Notes: generated by a model not told the origin, from the letters alone. Positions 22,377 through 34,317 are shown, counted from the first letter of the stretch. The stretch: DNA of 64,000 nucleotides from Leishmania donovani (GCF_000227135.1 NC_018260.1:1316649-1380648), one strand, 5' to 3'. Made by a program: numbers and translations.

Positions 22377-24438
22377 CATGCGCGCTTGTGTCTGCCTCAC
22401 TTTCTTGTTTTCTGTTATTTTCTGGAAATCATTTTTTTTTTTCATCTCGACGCGTGTCGGTGGTGCTCTTTTGGAGAACTGGTGTCTTTTCTATTTTTTT
22501 TCTAGTCCATTGCATTTGTGTTTGTGTGTGCGCGAATCCTCGGTCTTTTATGTGCAATGTCGCACGCTGTCTCTCGCTCGCTAGCGAGATTTCGGTGTTT
22601 TTTTTTGCTACCCTTTTTTTGCAGTATCTTATGTGACTGGTCTCATACAAACGCCGCAGAGCATAAAAGGGAGCATGGGAAGGGGGTCTGAGGGAGCACA
22701 AGGGCTTACATGAGCACCCGTCACTCTTGGACAGCTGTGCATGCATGCGTGCACAGCTGTTCCGCGCTGCGATTCCATCTCTTCTCTCGCTCCCTTGACG
22801 CTGCAATTGTGTGTGTACGTACTTCCGTTGCTTCTCACTTCTTTTGCTGTCCTGTTCGTTGCCGATGTGTTGTGCTGGCATGGGCTCTTTGCCTTCCCTG
22901 CTTTCTCTCGCTCTCAGCATTCCTAAGTGTTCTTGGCCTGCTGTAGGGCATATGTTGGCAAACACAAGTTGATTGAACTGTGTATGGTCCAGGTGCATGC
23001 AGATGTGTGTGGCGGTGCCCTCGTGCGTGTCTGTACGCCGAAGATTTTCATCTGGACGTACGCCCAAAGTCCATGTGCTCAGCGTGTGATTGTGTCTGCT
23101 TCTCTGCCCCGCAGGTTTGTTTTTCATCGTCCGCTTCTTTAGAGGTGCACGCGAATTGTTCGCGCTTTTTCGTTTCGTCGCCTTCGCTTCCTTCACCGTC
23201 TCGACATTGTGCTCTCGATCTCCCTCTGCCCGCCCTCGGTCTGTCAGGCGTGGAGAACAGCACGGTCCAAGTTGCTGGTGTGTGGGGACCTTGGAGAACC
23301 GGAAAGATGCACAGACACGCACGGGCGCGCGCACGCCGTCATCGATGACCTCCTTGTGGCACCCAAACACTTGCTTGCGTATCGTGTATGCGCTGGTGCA
23401 CGCGCATCACTTTGCAGCGAAAGAGAAAAAAGAAAATTCATTGTGCGCGAATTGAGGGCGGGGGAAGACTTTGACGATGTAGGTGAGAAAATCGAAGGGC
23501 GGTCGAGCCTACCAGGGCGACTTGCGGTAGGGTTTTTTTTTTCGTATGCACGATCGCCACTCATGAAGAGTGGCATGCGTCTGCTGCGAGTGCCTCCATA
23601 CTTCATTCCCGTTCAGGAGGTAAAACTGAAGGAATGCCTCAGGTGGGATATACGGTGCTCTCTCCCCCCCTGACCCCATCCCTCGAGGGCGTCTGCGGTG
23701 CCGATGAATGAAATCAAGAATCGGCTCTTCGATTACTGCTATCACTGTCCCTTCTTTTATCACCTCCTTTCTCTCTCTGAGCTTATTTTCACTCGGTCTG
23801 TCTTTATCGTCGGTGCCCCCCTCACTCATCAGTGATTCATCGACGTCTTTTTGCGCTCTCTTTCTCCTCTCTCGCTCTCTCGTGGCTCTCCGCACGGACG
23901 GGTTGAAGAATCAAGCCTAGTTGGTCACTTGCGTCGCACAGCCCCCACCCGCACACCATCTTCCTCCCTTCTCTGTTAAGCACTCGTACACACAAGCAGT
24001 GCGCGTGTCGCTTCATAGTCGTGTGTTCTCTCTCTTTCTTTGGTTGTCGCTGCACTCCGTGTTTTGTTTCCTTTATTTTTTTCCTTTGCCGATCAGCGGT
24101 TCCCTCCCCTCGCAGCGTGCCGCTGTTGTGCGTGAGAGTTGTGTCTCCGCACTTGCGTGTGGGTCTTCGCCTCGGCGTCGGCGTTGGCGCCTTCGTCGCA
24201 TCGCGCGTGTTCGCATTCTTCTTTGCTTGGCCACCCCTTCCATCGCCGGTGCATTTCTGCGTGCAAATCCCAGTTGCCGTCGCTGTGCCGCCGCCGGTTG
24301 TTGATCTGCTTATGTCAGCGGTGCCTCCAGGAGCGGTTGCCCCACTATACCGTACTCCGTCCCCTCTTCTAGCCCCTGCGCAAGACAGAGAAGAGAGTCT
24401 CAGGCACGCAGTTCAACAGTAACACTCACGGATACCAC
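22377..24438. other. Intergenic spacer and presumed 5' UTR of the 24439 gene
   Basis: UTR-like sequence; no gene seen. The part 22377-22512 recurs at 41842-41977, which I attribute to misassembly. A strong pyrimidine tract at 24059-24096 marks the likely acceptor of the next gene. Confidence 0.6.
24059..24096 (+). promoter_or_regulatory. Candidate spliced-leader acceptor of the 24439 gene
   Basis: A long T/C tract runs into GATCAG, with the AG at 24095-24096, about 340 bases before the ATG. A second AG follows another CT tract near 24116. Confidence 0.5.
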
Positions 24439-27400
24439 ATGTATCAACAGCAGCAGGCTGCGGCGTACAGTGGCGATGGCGCAACAAAGCTGAGCGGGCC
24501 GGGCGTGGGTGCTGGCTGGGGTGCCGGTCCTATAAACAGCAGTTTTGGCGCTGGCGCCTACTGCAGAGGCTACGGCGCTGGCGGTTACAGTGGCGCCGCC
24601 GCGTTTGACGGTGAGAGAATGCACGACGCCGGACATAACAGCATGTACGGCACACGCAGCATGTACGCACAGCCCGATGCAAGGGATGTGATGGGCGACA
24701 CAAATGAGGAGATCATTGTCACAAAGATTTTTTCCAGTCGGCGAGATCTCGATCGCCTCGCTTCTGCGCAGGATTTTTCACGTCGGTTCGACTCGAACTG
24801 GGGAAGCTACCGCTTCGCCGGCGCAGACGGCTTTGGCGGCTCCCTGTACGGCGCGAACAGCGCGGCTGGTGGTTCCCTCATGAACCTCAGTGGCAAGCCC
24901 GGTGCGTCATCCATCACAGACCGCGGAACAGGGGCCGCTGGCATGGGTCCAGATGGCAACGACGGCCGCAGCGCGCACGAGAAGATGCCGGCATCGGGGG
25001 AGAAGGTAGCAGCGACTAAGGAGGCTGCGGACGAGCGCGTCGACGCCTCTCGCAATGCCCGGCGAAGTGGCCTGGCGGAAACGGACGCGTCCAAGGCGTC
25101 TGGCAAGTCGACACCGAGCACGGTGAAGCCTAGCAGCGCGGCGGACCAAAATGGCGAGGCGCACGACGCGCCGATGCAGTCTTCGACCGAAGCAAGCGAC
25201 ACGACCAACAAGAGCAAGGGCGTGTCCGGCGGTGCGCCTGACAAGGGGCCCAAGACCAGCACGCAGCAGGCGACCGAACCGAAGCCGACGCCGACGGGTG
25301 CGAGTGATCGCTGCATGGCAGCTCTTGAGACGGCCAAGGGGCGTGCAGGCAAGGCATCGGAGACCATGAATACGCAGGAAACAAAACCCCTTACGACTGA
25401 GTCGATCGATGACATTCCGCTCCTGGCCGACGACGTCCGACCGAAGCCGAAGCCGGCCGCCCCGAATGCACCGACGCCGCAGACGGCGCCGGTGGAGCTG
25501 CCCGCTAAGGAAGAGCCACAGCAGACATCGGCGACCACGAAGACGCCCGCGTCGAAGCTGTCTGAACCGCCGAACGAGGCGACAGAGACTGCCCACGCCG
25601 TGGACAGCAGCTCAACTACCAACGCAACGAGGGGCTCCACCGCCAACGGCGAGGGCCGCCCCGCTCGCCCACGCAGCCGCCAGGCAGCACGCTCCGTCAG
25701 TCGCCTCACCTCGATGAGCGTTGTGGAGTTCCCAGTGGCGGAGGAGGTGAATGATGAGATGGTTGACGGCGGCCTCCACGACTCGGAGAAGGAGGCGGCT
25801 CTCCGCGCCGAGCAGCGCCGCGAGCGCGAGGAAGCCGCCCGCGCGGCGCGCGATGAGCGCCAGCGTCAGCAGCAACTGATGGAGGAGGCGCAGAGGCAGC
25901 GCGAAGAGGAGGCGCAGAGGCGGCGACAGAAGAAAGAGGACGAGGCGCGCCAGCGGAAGGAGATGCTGACGAAGATGGACGGGGAGCGCAAGCGCGAACG
26001 GGACGCCGCCCTTGCCGCGCGCGAGCGCCAGCGGGAGGAGGAGAAGCGGCGCTTTGAGGATATGAAGCGCCTCGAGGAGGCGAAAGAGGCCGCGCGTGCC
26101 GCCGCTCTGATAGCGGAGCGGCAACGCAAGCTCGAAGCGGAGAAGACGGAAGCAGAGGAGAAGACGGCCCGCAGTGCCTCGCGTCAACGCAGCCGACGCC
26201 CTACTAGTCGACCAGCCTCCCGCCTGCGCGGTGCGATCCCGGAGCAGCCTCCGGATGTGATGGCTGGGCAGATAAAGGACACACTAGCGGACGAGGCCTT
26301 GGGGAAGTCAGCACACCCCGACAATGAGAACCACCACTCCCACGCCGCACAGGCACCGCGCGTGGCGCAAGCGGATCGCAAGACGGAGCCTGTGGCGGAA
26401 GTGCGGCACACATCTAAGTCGCCGGCGGGTGTGAGGTGTGCGTCCTCGACCCCGGCCGAGGTGCGGGCAGAACGTGCCGCTCGATCGCAGCGTTCACAGT
26501 CGCCGCTGCCACAGCAGAAGCAGCCAGCCTCGGCAGAAGGAGTGATGAGTGGGCCGCCGAGCCACAGCGCCGCGCCTGTGCTGCCGAACTCGAACCCGAC
26601 GCCGCAGTCGCAGGTGCCCAATAACTCTCACCGCTCTCAGTCGAAGGAGGACAAATCTGCGTCTTCAGCGGGCAAGAGCAGCACCTCGCGCCCGGCAAAC
26701 ATGGTCAAGACACTGGTGCTTGTGGAGGAGCTGCGCGACAGCAACCACGCCTTGGCGATGAAGGACAACTCCATCAGCTACAAAGGGCAGACGATCGAGG
26801 TGACCGAAGTGAAGACACGTCCGGAGGACAACTTCAACTACCATTCCAGCGTCGTCCACGACGTCTCCGAGGCGGTGTGCAGCGGCTACAATGCCGCGGT
26901 GCTGGCTGTGGACGCTCCGAACACCGCCGGCCGCTTCGATTCTCCCGTCTGGTCTATCCTCAACCGCATTGTTCGCACGCTGCTACACGAGAACAGCAAC
27001 AAGGCCGGCCAGCTGCGCGCCGACTTTCAGCTGACGTGCGCCATGGGGTACCTCTACAAGGACAAGGTAAAGGACTTGCTGACGAGCGCTGAGCCGGAGG
27101 CGTCGTTCACGAAGATCGGCGTGAACCCGTCGCCGATCTATGGTCCGCGCTTGACAAACCTCACCTACGACGCCGTCACGGACCCCAGCGCGTTCGAGGA
27201 CGTGCTCACCACCACGCTCTCGCGCGCCTCTGAGGATGCGACAATACAGAGTCTGACGGAGGGTGTCTTGGCTGCGTTTGTGCTCATCATGCAGACCCGC
27301 GAGACGGACGGCAAGCCGGACATCTATCTGTCGTCCCTCGTGGTGGCCACGTCCGGTGACGACACTTTTCCATACCAGTCAGCGATCTCGCACACCCGCA

Positions 27401-27777
27401 ACGAGTACGCGACGGTGTTCCACCTGGTCCTCGGTGGTCCAAGCTGCACCTGCTTCATGCTGAACATCGCCGACGACGACAAAGTCCGAAAGGCGGGTGA
27501 GACAGAGGAGTCGGTGCAGGAGAGGATTAAGCGTGTGCTAGGGTTGCTGCAGAAAATGTCCGCGCTGCCGAACTACGACTTGCGCAGCGGTTCTGTGAAG
27601 CGCTTCATCAAGTACGTTGAGCTGTCCCACAAAAACGCGCAGGCGCGGCTGGAGAAGGAAGAGGATGATGTGCAGCGCCGCAAGGTAGAGCGCTACCTCC
27701 GCGAACAGGAGCGACTCCTGCAGGACGCCTACCGCCTGCTGCAGGAGTGGAACATCAACTGCGGCGGTGAGCTCTAA
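24439..27777 (+). CDS. Coiled-coil protein with C-terminal degenerate kinesin-motor-like domain
   Basis: 1112 residues from the ATG at 24439 (MYQQQQAAAYSGDGATK). Residues 1-130 are Gly/Tyr/Ala-rich, 150-440 Ala/Thr/Pro/Lys-rich, and 450-577 one long charged coiled coil (for example EEEAQRRRQKKEDEARQRKE). Residues 753-1064 follow the kinesin motor plan: MVKTLVLVEEL as first strand, FNYHSSVVHDVSEAVCSGYN before the P-loop position, where AAVLAVDAPNTAG replaces GTIFAYGQTGSGK. FQLTCAMGYLYKDKVKDLL corresponds to the kinesin SxLEIYNExxxDLL segment, GPRLTNLTYDAVTDPSAFED to GVYVxGLTEVPVxSxEE, VFHLVLGGPSCTCFMLNI to LGGNSxT. A short coiled coil closes the protein. It is a pseudokinesin by inference: the fold outline is kept and nucleotide motifs are absent. 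A SIDER2-like element follows in antisense. Confidence 0.87.
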   Translation: MYQQQQAAAYSGDGATKLSGPGVGAGWGAGPINSSFGAGAYCRGYGAGGYSGAAAFDGERMHDAGHNSMYGTRSMYAQPDARDVMGDTNEEIIVTKIFSSRRDLDRLASAQDFSRRFDSNWGSYRFAGADGFGGSLYGANSAAGGSLMNLSGKPGASSITDRGTGAAGMGPDGNDGRSAHEKMPASGEKVAATKEAADERVDASRNARRSGLAETDASKASGKSTPSTVKPSSAADQNGEAHDAPMQSSTEASDTTNKSKGVSGGAPDKGPKTSTQQATEPKPTPTGASDRCMAALETAKGRAGKASETMNTQETKPLTTESIDDIPLLADDVRPKPKPAAPNAPTPQTAPVELPAKEEPQQTSATTKTPASKLSEPPNEATETAHAVDSSSTTNATRGSTANGEGRPARPRSRQAARSVSRLTSMSVVEFPVAEEVNDEMVDGGLHDSEKEAALRAEQRREREEAARAARDERQRQQQLMEEAQRQREEEAQRRRQKKEDEARQRKEMLTKMDGERKRERDAALAARERQREEEKRRFEDMKRLEEAKEAARAAALIAERQRKLEAEKTEAEEKTARSASRQRSRRPTSRPASRLRGAIPEQPPDVMAGQIKDTLADEALGKSAHPDNENHHSHAAQAPRVAQADRKTEPVAEVRHTSKSPAGVRCASSTPAEVRAERAARSQRSQSPLPQQKQPASAEGVMSGPPSHSAAPVLPNSNPTPQSQVPNNSHRSQSKEDKSASSAGKSSTSRPANMVKTLVLVEELRDSNHALAMKDNSISYKGQTIEVTEVKTRPEDNFNYHSSVVHDVSEAVCSGYNAAVLAVDAPNTAGRFDSPVWSILNRIVRTLLHENSNKAGQLRADFQLTCAMGYLYKDKVKDLLTSAEPEASFTKIGVNPSPIYGPRLTNLTYDAVTDPSAFEDVLTTTLSRASEDATIQSLTEGVLAAFVLIMQTRETDGKPDIYLSSLVVATSGDDTFPYQSAISHTRNEYATVFHLVLGGPSCTCFMLNIADDDKVRKAGETEESVQERIKRVLGLLQKMSALPNYDLRSGSVKRFIKYVELSHKNAQARLEKEEDDVQRRKVERYLREQERLLQDAYRLLQEWNINCGGEL

Positions 27778-30470
27778 TCGAGATCGCACCGCCGGCAGAC
27801 GTGAGAGTGCGCCACGCTTCTATATCGCTGCCGTTGATTTCGACAGCCATCTCTCACCCTGTGTGCGCGTGTGCCGTCTTGATGATTCCTCCGTTGCTTC
27901 TGGACTCTCGTTCTCTATATACATGTGTATATGCATGTATGTATGTGCACGGCGAAATGCATTAGCGAGTGCTAAGCTGCCTGTCTGCCGCGTGTGTGTG
28001 TGTGTACCGCCGCTTCCACAGTCCTCAGTCCCCTCCCCTCACATTTTCCCATCGCACCTGCGTCGAACTCTTCCTGGCGGCACTTTAGGGGGTTTTCCCC
28101 ATTTTGGTTATTATGCTTTTGCTTGTGTTTTTCTCCGTGTTTGCCATGCTGTCGTGCGCCTGCGTGTGCCTGTATGCACGGTTCACATTATCCTTGCCGT
28201 GCTCTGTGGGGTGTCGTTCTCTCCCAGAGTGCCACAGGCTTTCTCCCACCTCGCTGCGCAAGCCGCACTTGTTTACTGGCGACACGAGACCTCTTCCCTC
28301 TCTCGGCCTCCCCGCCTGCATCATCGTTTCTGCTTCTTCTTGCTTCATTGTCTCCTTTACTGTGTGTGTGTGTGTGTTGATTTCGCTGATGCATCTCTCA
28401 TTCTCTTTGCGTATGCTGTCTCCATGCACGCATGCATATGTTTAAGGAGGGGGAGCGGCTCCTCTCTCACTCATGTGCCTATTCTCTCTTTTCTTTTTTT
28501 TTCTCTGTCGTGCTTGTTTGCAGTGTCGTTCCGCACAGCTGTCACCTCTAGCCCCCACACTCTGTCTTGCGCGCAATCGACACCGCTGGCGGGCTCCATT
28601 CAGTGCTTCTCGTAGTGTGTGCATAGACGCCTACGTGTGCGTGTGCGTGGATGGACGTGTAGGTTTTGAGGAGGCGGATTGTGAGTGTATCCAGACGTGG
28701 ACGAGCGTGAAGGACTTTCTTGTGCGTGTGTGTGCGGCGGCTGTTTCTCCTGTTAGCCTTTACCTGTGGTTTCTTCTGTCTTTTTTTTTTAATTATTAGT
28801 CGGACGCATTGCCACGTGCGTGTCTTCATACGCGCACCATCTCATGCCTCGTGGTGAGCGCGCGCCTCTCCCTCGGGCACTTTCTCACTTGCACGCGGGC
28901 ACACATATGTAGACGCGCACGCACATCATTCCTCGTTTCGTATCCGTTCTTTTGTTTGTTTCGTTGTACATAATTTTGTTTGTGCCCTCCGCATCTCCCA
29001 CTCGCCGTTTTGTTTTTGGCCACTTTTTTTTTTCGCTCTGGCTTTTTTTCAGTCCCGGTGCCCACTTTTTGCCTCCTTTGCTGAGCTCACGCATATGTCT
29101 GTGTGCGTGTGTTTATGTGGCTGCGTGGCGAGGGGGCTGTCAACGGGGCTAACCCTCGTGTGTGCGTTTTCTTTCGGCTCTCTTGCTTCCCGTTCGGGCT
29201 CTTTGAGCACGTCGTTACGAACGACGTTCTCAGCCGTCGATGCGCGCTGCATTCGTTGCGATGTTTGGTCAGATGACGGGACGGTGGGAAAGGGAGCAGC
29301 GGGACACACGATGCCGTTTCTGGAATTGTGCTGCGAGCCCCTCGTTTTTGTTTGCTGTCGTACACGTGTCGTCTCTACTCGCTTTGCGCTTCCACTTTCC
29401 GCCCTCCTGAAACGGCCTCCCCCCCCCCGCGACTCTTCCATTCCGCGTTGCTCATGCCCGCCTCCCCCGCTCACCCCATGTATGATCATCTTTGCATTCT
29501 CCTTCCTTTTGCTTTTTTTTTTGTATAGCTGTCTTTGCCGACTGGCTGCTCCTCACCTCTTGGCGACGGCGTTGGTGCCTCTTTGCATCTTTTTTTTTTT
29601 CATCTCTTTTTACGGTTCACCGTCACCTTCTCTCCGATCTACCCCTACATCTTCTGTCAATCTTGTTCTAGAGTCGTCCAAGACCGACGCACCGCTCAAC
29701 CCACATGCACGCGTTACCACGGGCACGCCAGCGCACAGGCGAACATGCGCACACACGTAATCAGCCCCCCCCCCCTCGCACATACACACTGAGAGACACA
29801 TCGGCAGCATAAATCACTCCGTGAACATTTTTTTGTGGGGGCGCTCGAGTCGTCAGCATTTGTTCATGTTTTTTTTTTTTTCGTGTGGTTATCATTGGCT
29901 GTTCCGCCGTCTCCTCTCTCTCATTCTTGTTCAATGCGTGTGCGCCGGTGATGTGCCTAATGCTCGCGTAACGCGTTTTCAGCTCTCCCTGTTTGCATGT
30001 CCGACGACATGGGAGCTGATGTGGTGTGTACGTGATGTTTGCTTTGCACGTTCTTTTCCTTTGAATGATTTTTTCTTTTGTTTTTTTTCGCCGTTCTCTT
30101 CTGTCTTGTTTCGTCGCTGTCTGTGTGCATGCCCGTGTGTTTCTTTTCTGTGAGTGTATGTGTGCGGCGGTTATCCTGGTCTCGTGTGACAGCGTGCGCA
30201 CATTTCCTGTGGTGAGTCTCTCTTATTTGTGGTTGCGGCTTCTCTCCTCGCCCTTTCTTCTTTTATTTTTTTTTTCTTGGCCAGCCGAAGTGGTGGCGCT
30301 GTCGTTAGTTTTTACTTTCGCGCTTCACTGTTCATCGTCTCTCTCTGTGTGCCGGGGTGTGTGTCTGTGCGTGTGTGTGGCTGTCTTCGCTTCTTGTTGA
30401 CCGGGATGAATATCTCATGTGCGTACTAATCAATGGCCTCCTCGACTCAGAGACGAAAGGCAAAGGCCGC
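27778..30470. other. Intergenic spacer, presumed 3' UTR
   Basis: Pyrimidine-rich with TG/CA patches; no gene seen. An A-richer island at about 29190-29330 differs in composition but aligns to nothing else I could find here. Confidence 0.6.
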
Positions 30471-30820
30471 TTTCCTTTCCTCTTTGCAGCGTGTGTCCAT
30501 TCTCTGCCATACACTATGGCGTCCACTGCACTCTATCCTCCTCCCCCGGCTTGCCCCACAGGCCGCACCAGCGTGGTGAAAAGCATGCCGTTGACACACG
30601 CGTTAGGGCAATATCAGATCGGTGAGCTGAGCAGAGCCTCTGCCTCGAACTCTATCTGCCCATGCCTGCTTTGCAGATCGCCTCGCAGCCGCTCCAGCCA
30701 TGCTGGGTTGCCACGTGGTGCGTCTCCCTCGTGGTGGCGCTCAGGCCCCCCAGCCACCAGCCGGGCCGTGTGAGACACGGTCGAGTGACACTGACACTCT
30801 GCGTAATCGCATGGATGGCA
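30471..30820 (-). mobile_element. SIDER2-like element fragment (contig end)
   Basis: Reverse-complement match to the element at 59237-59823. The same 350 bases recur at 31015-31364 across the 99 N gap, so this is one element shown twice by unmerged contigs. Confidence 0.75.
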
Positions 30821-30919
30821 NNNNNNNNNNNNNNNNNNNNNNNNNNNNNNNNNNNNNNNNNNNNNNNNNNNNNNNNNNNNNNNNNNNNNNNNNNNNNNNN
30901 NNNNNNNNNNNNNNNNNNN
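30821..30919. other. Assembly gap of 99 N
   Basis: Fixed-length gap inside a SIDER2-like element. Confidence 0.95.
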
Positions 30920-31014
30920 CATCACATACCGGCAAACGACGTCGCACTCGCAGAGTGGCCGTGACAGCGATGCGATAGCGCCGAGCGATGCGCACTTCAG
31001 GAAAAAAAACGGCA

Positions 31015-31600
31015 TTTCCTTTCCTCTTTGCAGCGTGTGTCCATTCTCTGCCATACACTATGGCGTCCACTGCACTCTATCCTCCTCCCCCGGCTTGCCC
31101 CACAGGCCGCACCAGCGTGGTGAAAAGCATGCCGTTGACACACGCGTTAGGGCAATATCAGATCGGTGAGCTGAGCAGAGCCTCTGCCTCGAACTCTATC
31201 TGCCCATGCCTGCTTTGCAGATCGCCTCGCAGCCGCTCCAGCCATGCTGGGTTGCCACGTGGTGCGTCTCCCTCGTGGTGGCGCTCAGGCCCCCCAGCCA
31301 CCAGCCGGGCCGTGTGAGACACGGTCGAGTGACACTGACACTCTGCGTAATCGCATGGATGGCACAAGCGTGTTCACTGTCGCGAGGTCGCTCCGATGCC
31401 ACGCCATCCAGAACCCGAGCGCCGACATCAGTAGCGATACATCGCTCTGACCTCCCCCCTACGTGGTAGGTGATTGGCCGCGTCACCGCCAGAAGTGGCA
31501 GGGCATTGACAGGGATAGAAGGGCTGCTCGGCTTCCGCCCACCGTGCTGTGTGGTGGCCCCCTGAGATGCCACGCGCTGAGGTGTCCCTCGTCATGAGGG
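31015..31600 (-). mobile_element. SIDER2-like element, full length (about 586 bp)
   Basis: Complete antisense copy of the 59237-59823 element, apparently identical over most of its length. The sequence just left of it (30920-31014) matches the flank of the 59 kb copy rather than the flank of the 30471 fragment. SIDER2 elements in Leishmania 3' UTRs are known to destabilise some mRNAs, usually in sense orientation; this copy is antisense to the genes around it. Confidence 0.75.
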
Positions 31601-31749
31601 GAAACGGCAAAGCTGCGGAAAAGAAAAGGGGCAATACGCAGACAAGCACAGGATCATGCGAAGGCACGAGTGCTTTTCACATCCATACGTGGCATTTTGT
31701 TCTGCTTTTTTTTTCATTCCTCCCCATATCATCTTGCGTCTGCGACTCT

Positions 31750-31848
31750 NNNNNNNNNNNNNNNNNNNNNNNNNNNNNNNNNNNNNNNNNNNNNNNNNNN
31801 NNNNNNNNNNNNNNNNNNNNNNNNNNNNNNNNNNNNNNNNNNNNNNNN
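31750..31848. other. Assembly gap of 99 N
   Basis: Flanked by a 328-base duplication: 31422-31749 equals 31849-32176. Confidence 0.95.
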
Positions 31849-32028
31849 CCGACATCAGTAGCGATACATCGCTCTGACCTCCCCCCTACGTGGTAGGTGA
31901 TTGGCCGCGTCACCGCCAGAAGTGGCAGGGCATTGACAGGGATAGAAGGGCTGCTCGGCTTCCGCCCACCGTGCTGTGTGGTGGCCCCCTGAGATGCCAC
32001 GCGCTGAGGTGTCCCTCGTCATGAGGGG
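31849..32028 (-). mobile_element. SIDER2-like element fragment (contig overlap)
   Basis: Second display of the end of the 31015-31600 element. The duplication continues past the element end to 32176, which argues for unmerged contigs over a second insertion. Confidence 0.75.
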
Positions 32029-32176
32029 AAACGGCAAAGCTGCGGAAAAGAAAAGGGGCAATACGCAGACAAGCACAGGATCATGCGAAGGCACGAGTGC
32101 TTTTCACATCCATACGTGGCATTTTGTTCTGCTTTTTTTTTCATTCCTCCCCATATCATCTTGCGTCTGCGACTCT

Positions 32177-34209
32177 TTGTGTATCCGCTTGCGTCTCTGT
32201 GTGCGTATGTATGTGCTGCTGTGTGCGCTCCTTTTCTTTCTTGTTCGTGAGTTATTGCTCTCTTTCTTTTCCTCTGTAGTTCTCCGGTGCTCTAGCCCTC
32301 TCTCTCCCTTCCTGTCCGCCCCCTCGCGTCTCCGATGAACATGAACTCATGTTATTTGTGGGTGTGGTGGTGTTATCTCTGCATTCATGCCAAACTAACA
32401 TAAATGACACACGCGCGCACACGTACGCGCACAGAAGAGGTCGGTGTGCTCCGCGTATCGTGTGGCACCGGGCTTTTTTTTTTGTAGTTTCTGCGCCTCC
32501 AGTGGCGTATGCGCGCTGCTTGATGGTCGAGAACACCCTGGGCGAGAGTCCGGTGCCGCTTGTCGGCGGCAGCAGCTGTCGTGTGCACAAGCGTGAGCTG
32601 CGAGGATCGATGAGGCCTTCGTTGGCGCGGTGTTCAAAACCATCGGCCAGCGCGGGAGGGTGGGTGAGCAGGGACTGACGTGATGAAGGAGGAGAAAACT
32701 AGCTTTTCGCTGACTTTTCTTCATCCAGCTATGTCAGGGATCACGCGTCGACATACGGGCCCGCATCCTCGGCGCCTCCTTGCGCTATGAGTCGGCTACG
32801 CTGGCGCTCAATACTCTACGTCTCTCCTAATTTCTCTCTCGGTCGGGCGCCCGTCTTGCCCGCTTCTTTTATTCGTACATCTTTGGGCCTGTGCACTCAC
32901 TAGCGCTCTCTTGCTCGTAGCATTTCAACCTACACGCAAGTTTTGCGCGCACAAACGCTTGCAGAGAACTCTAGAAAAAAAACGCAAAAAAAAAGGGTCG
33001 AAGACGTCGAAAGGGCAACTGTGTACAACGCAGGTATCACACATACCCCCCCCCTGCAGTTACCAGCTCCCTTTGAGCCAAGCGTGTCGTAGATACTGTA
33101 TCTGGGCGCGCAAGCCGAATTAAGGGCAGGGGACCACACACACACAAAACCTCTGCACCGCACGGGGGAGAACTTGAAGCCGCTAAGGGGTGTCTCACGC
33201 AAAGGCGCACACACGCAAACGCATCTCCCTGCCGATTAGCCTTCTTTCCCTGCACTGCCCTTCCCTTGTCCCGCGTCTCTCTTTTCCCTTCGCCTACTCC
33301 CTTTCGACTTCGCTTCACAGTGTTGTGCTAACTCTAACTCTCGTGGGGATTTTCATCGCTTCCGCTCTCTTCATCTTCTCCGAAGCAAGAGAGTCAACAC
33401 GCGTAGAGCGTGGTGTGTGCTCACACGTGCATCACTGACGCAATTTGGTAGTCGGTGCTTTTCGATTACTACTGCCGAGAGAAGCGAATGTACTGCTGAT
33501 AGGGGAAACTCACGTACCCCATCTAGGTGGATTCACCACACATCTCGTATTCTACGCCCCGTTAGCTCTTCTTCGCTGTGCATACACTGGCGCGCCGTGC
33601 CTCGCGCAAGCCCTTGCATTCACTGTGTCTGCGTGGAGCGCTTGTGCGCAAGACGGCCGCCTCTGGAACCTTGGGTATTACTCTCTGCCAGCGCAAATCC
33701 TTGGTGCCTCTCCACTGTTGTGCTTGCGTGTTCTTGTCGCTCGGCTGTGCTCCCACGCAGTGGTGCTCACGCTCCCCCTCTTCTTCTCTTTTTTTTTCGG
33801 TTGTTTCTGTTTTGCTTTTACCATCTCCTCCTCTCTCTTCATCACCTTCTTTCTCATTCTGCATGTCGTCTGCACCCCCTCCCTCCGCATTCAAACGTTG
33901 ACGTGTCTGCGGCCGCATCTGTCCGTGTGCCTGGAGTGTCGTGCGTTTTGCTTGTTTTTCTCCCCTTCCGCCTGCAGCCTCCCTCCCCCCACCACTTCTT
34001 TTTCGCCCGTGCGTGTCTGCGTGCTCCTTGCTTTTAGCCTCCCGTTTTCTCATACGGTGCTCACGCATACGTACGGAAGTACACATACATCTATACATCT
34101 ATGTCTATATAGAGCTATATTATTCTTTTTGGATCTGTCTTTTGCGTGAGGCGTTCTCTGCGCCGATTGGCCCATCCCGATCCCCTCTGCTGTTCTACAG
34201 TGGGCTTTT
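32177..34209. other. Intergenic spacer
   Basis: Mostly UTR-like. A GC-rich island at 32490-32700 is open on both strands for short distances but shows no domain. No other gene seen. Confidence 0.5.
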
Positions 34210-34248
34210 GCGCCAACTCACCCCGTCCCTTTCTCTGTGTACTTTCAG
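34210..34248 (+). promoter_or_regulatory. Candidate spliced-leader acceptor of the 34318 gene
   Basis: A CT-rich tract ends in ACTTTCAG at 34241-34248, 70 bases before the first in-frame ATG. Confidence 0.5.
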
Positions 34249-34317
34249 GTCGTCTAGTGCTATTCCTTCTTGTTTTTTTTTTCTGTGTGGTGTTCTTTGG
34301 TCCCTTCTTTCCTGCAT

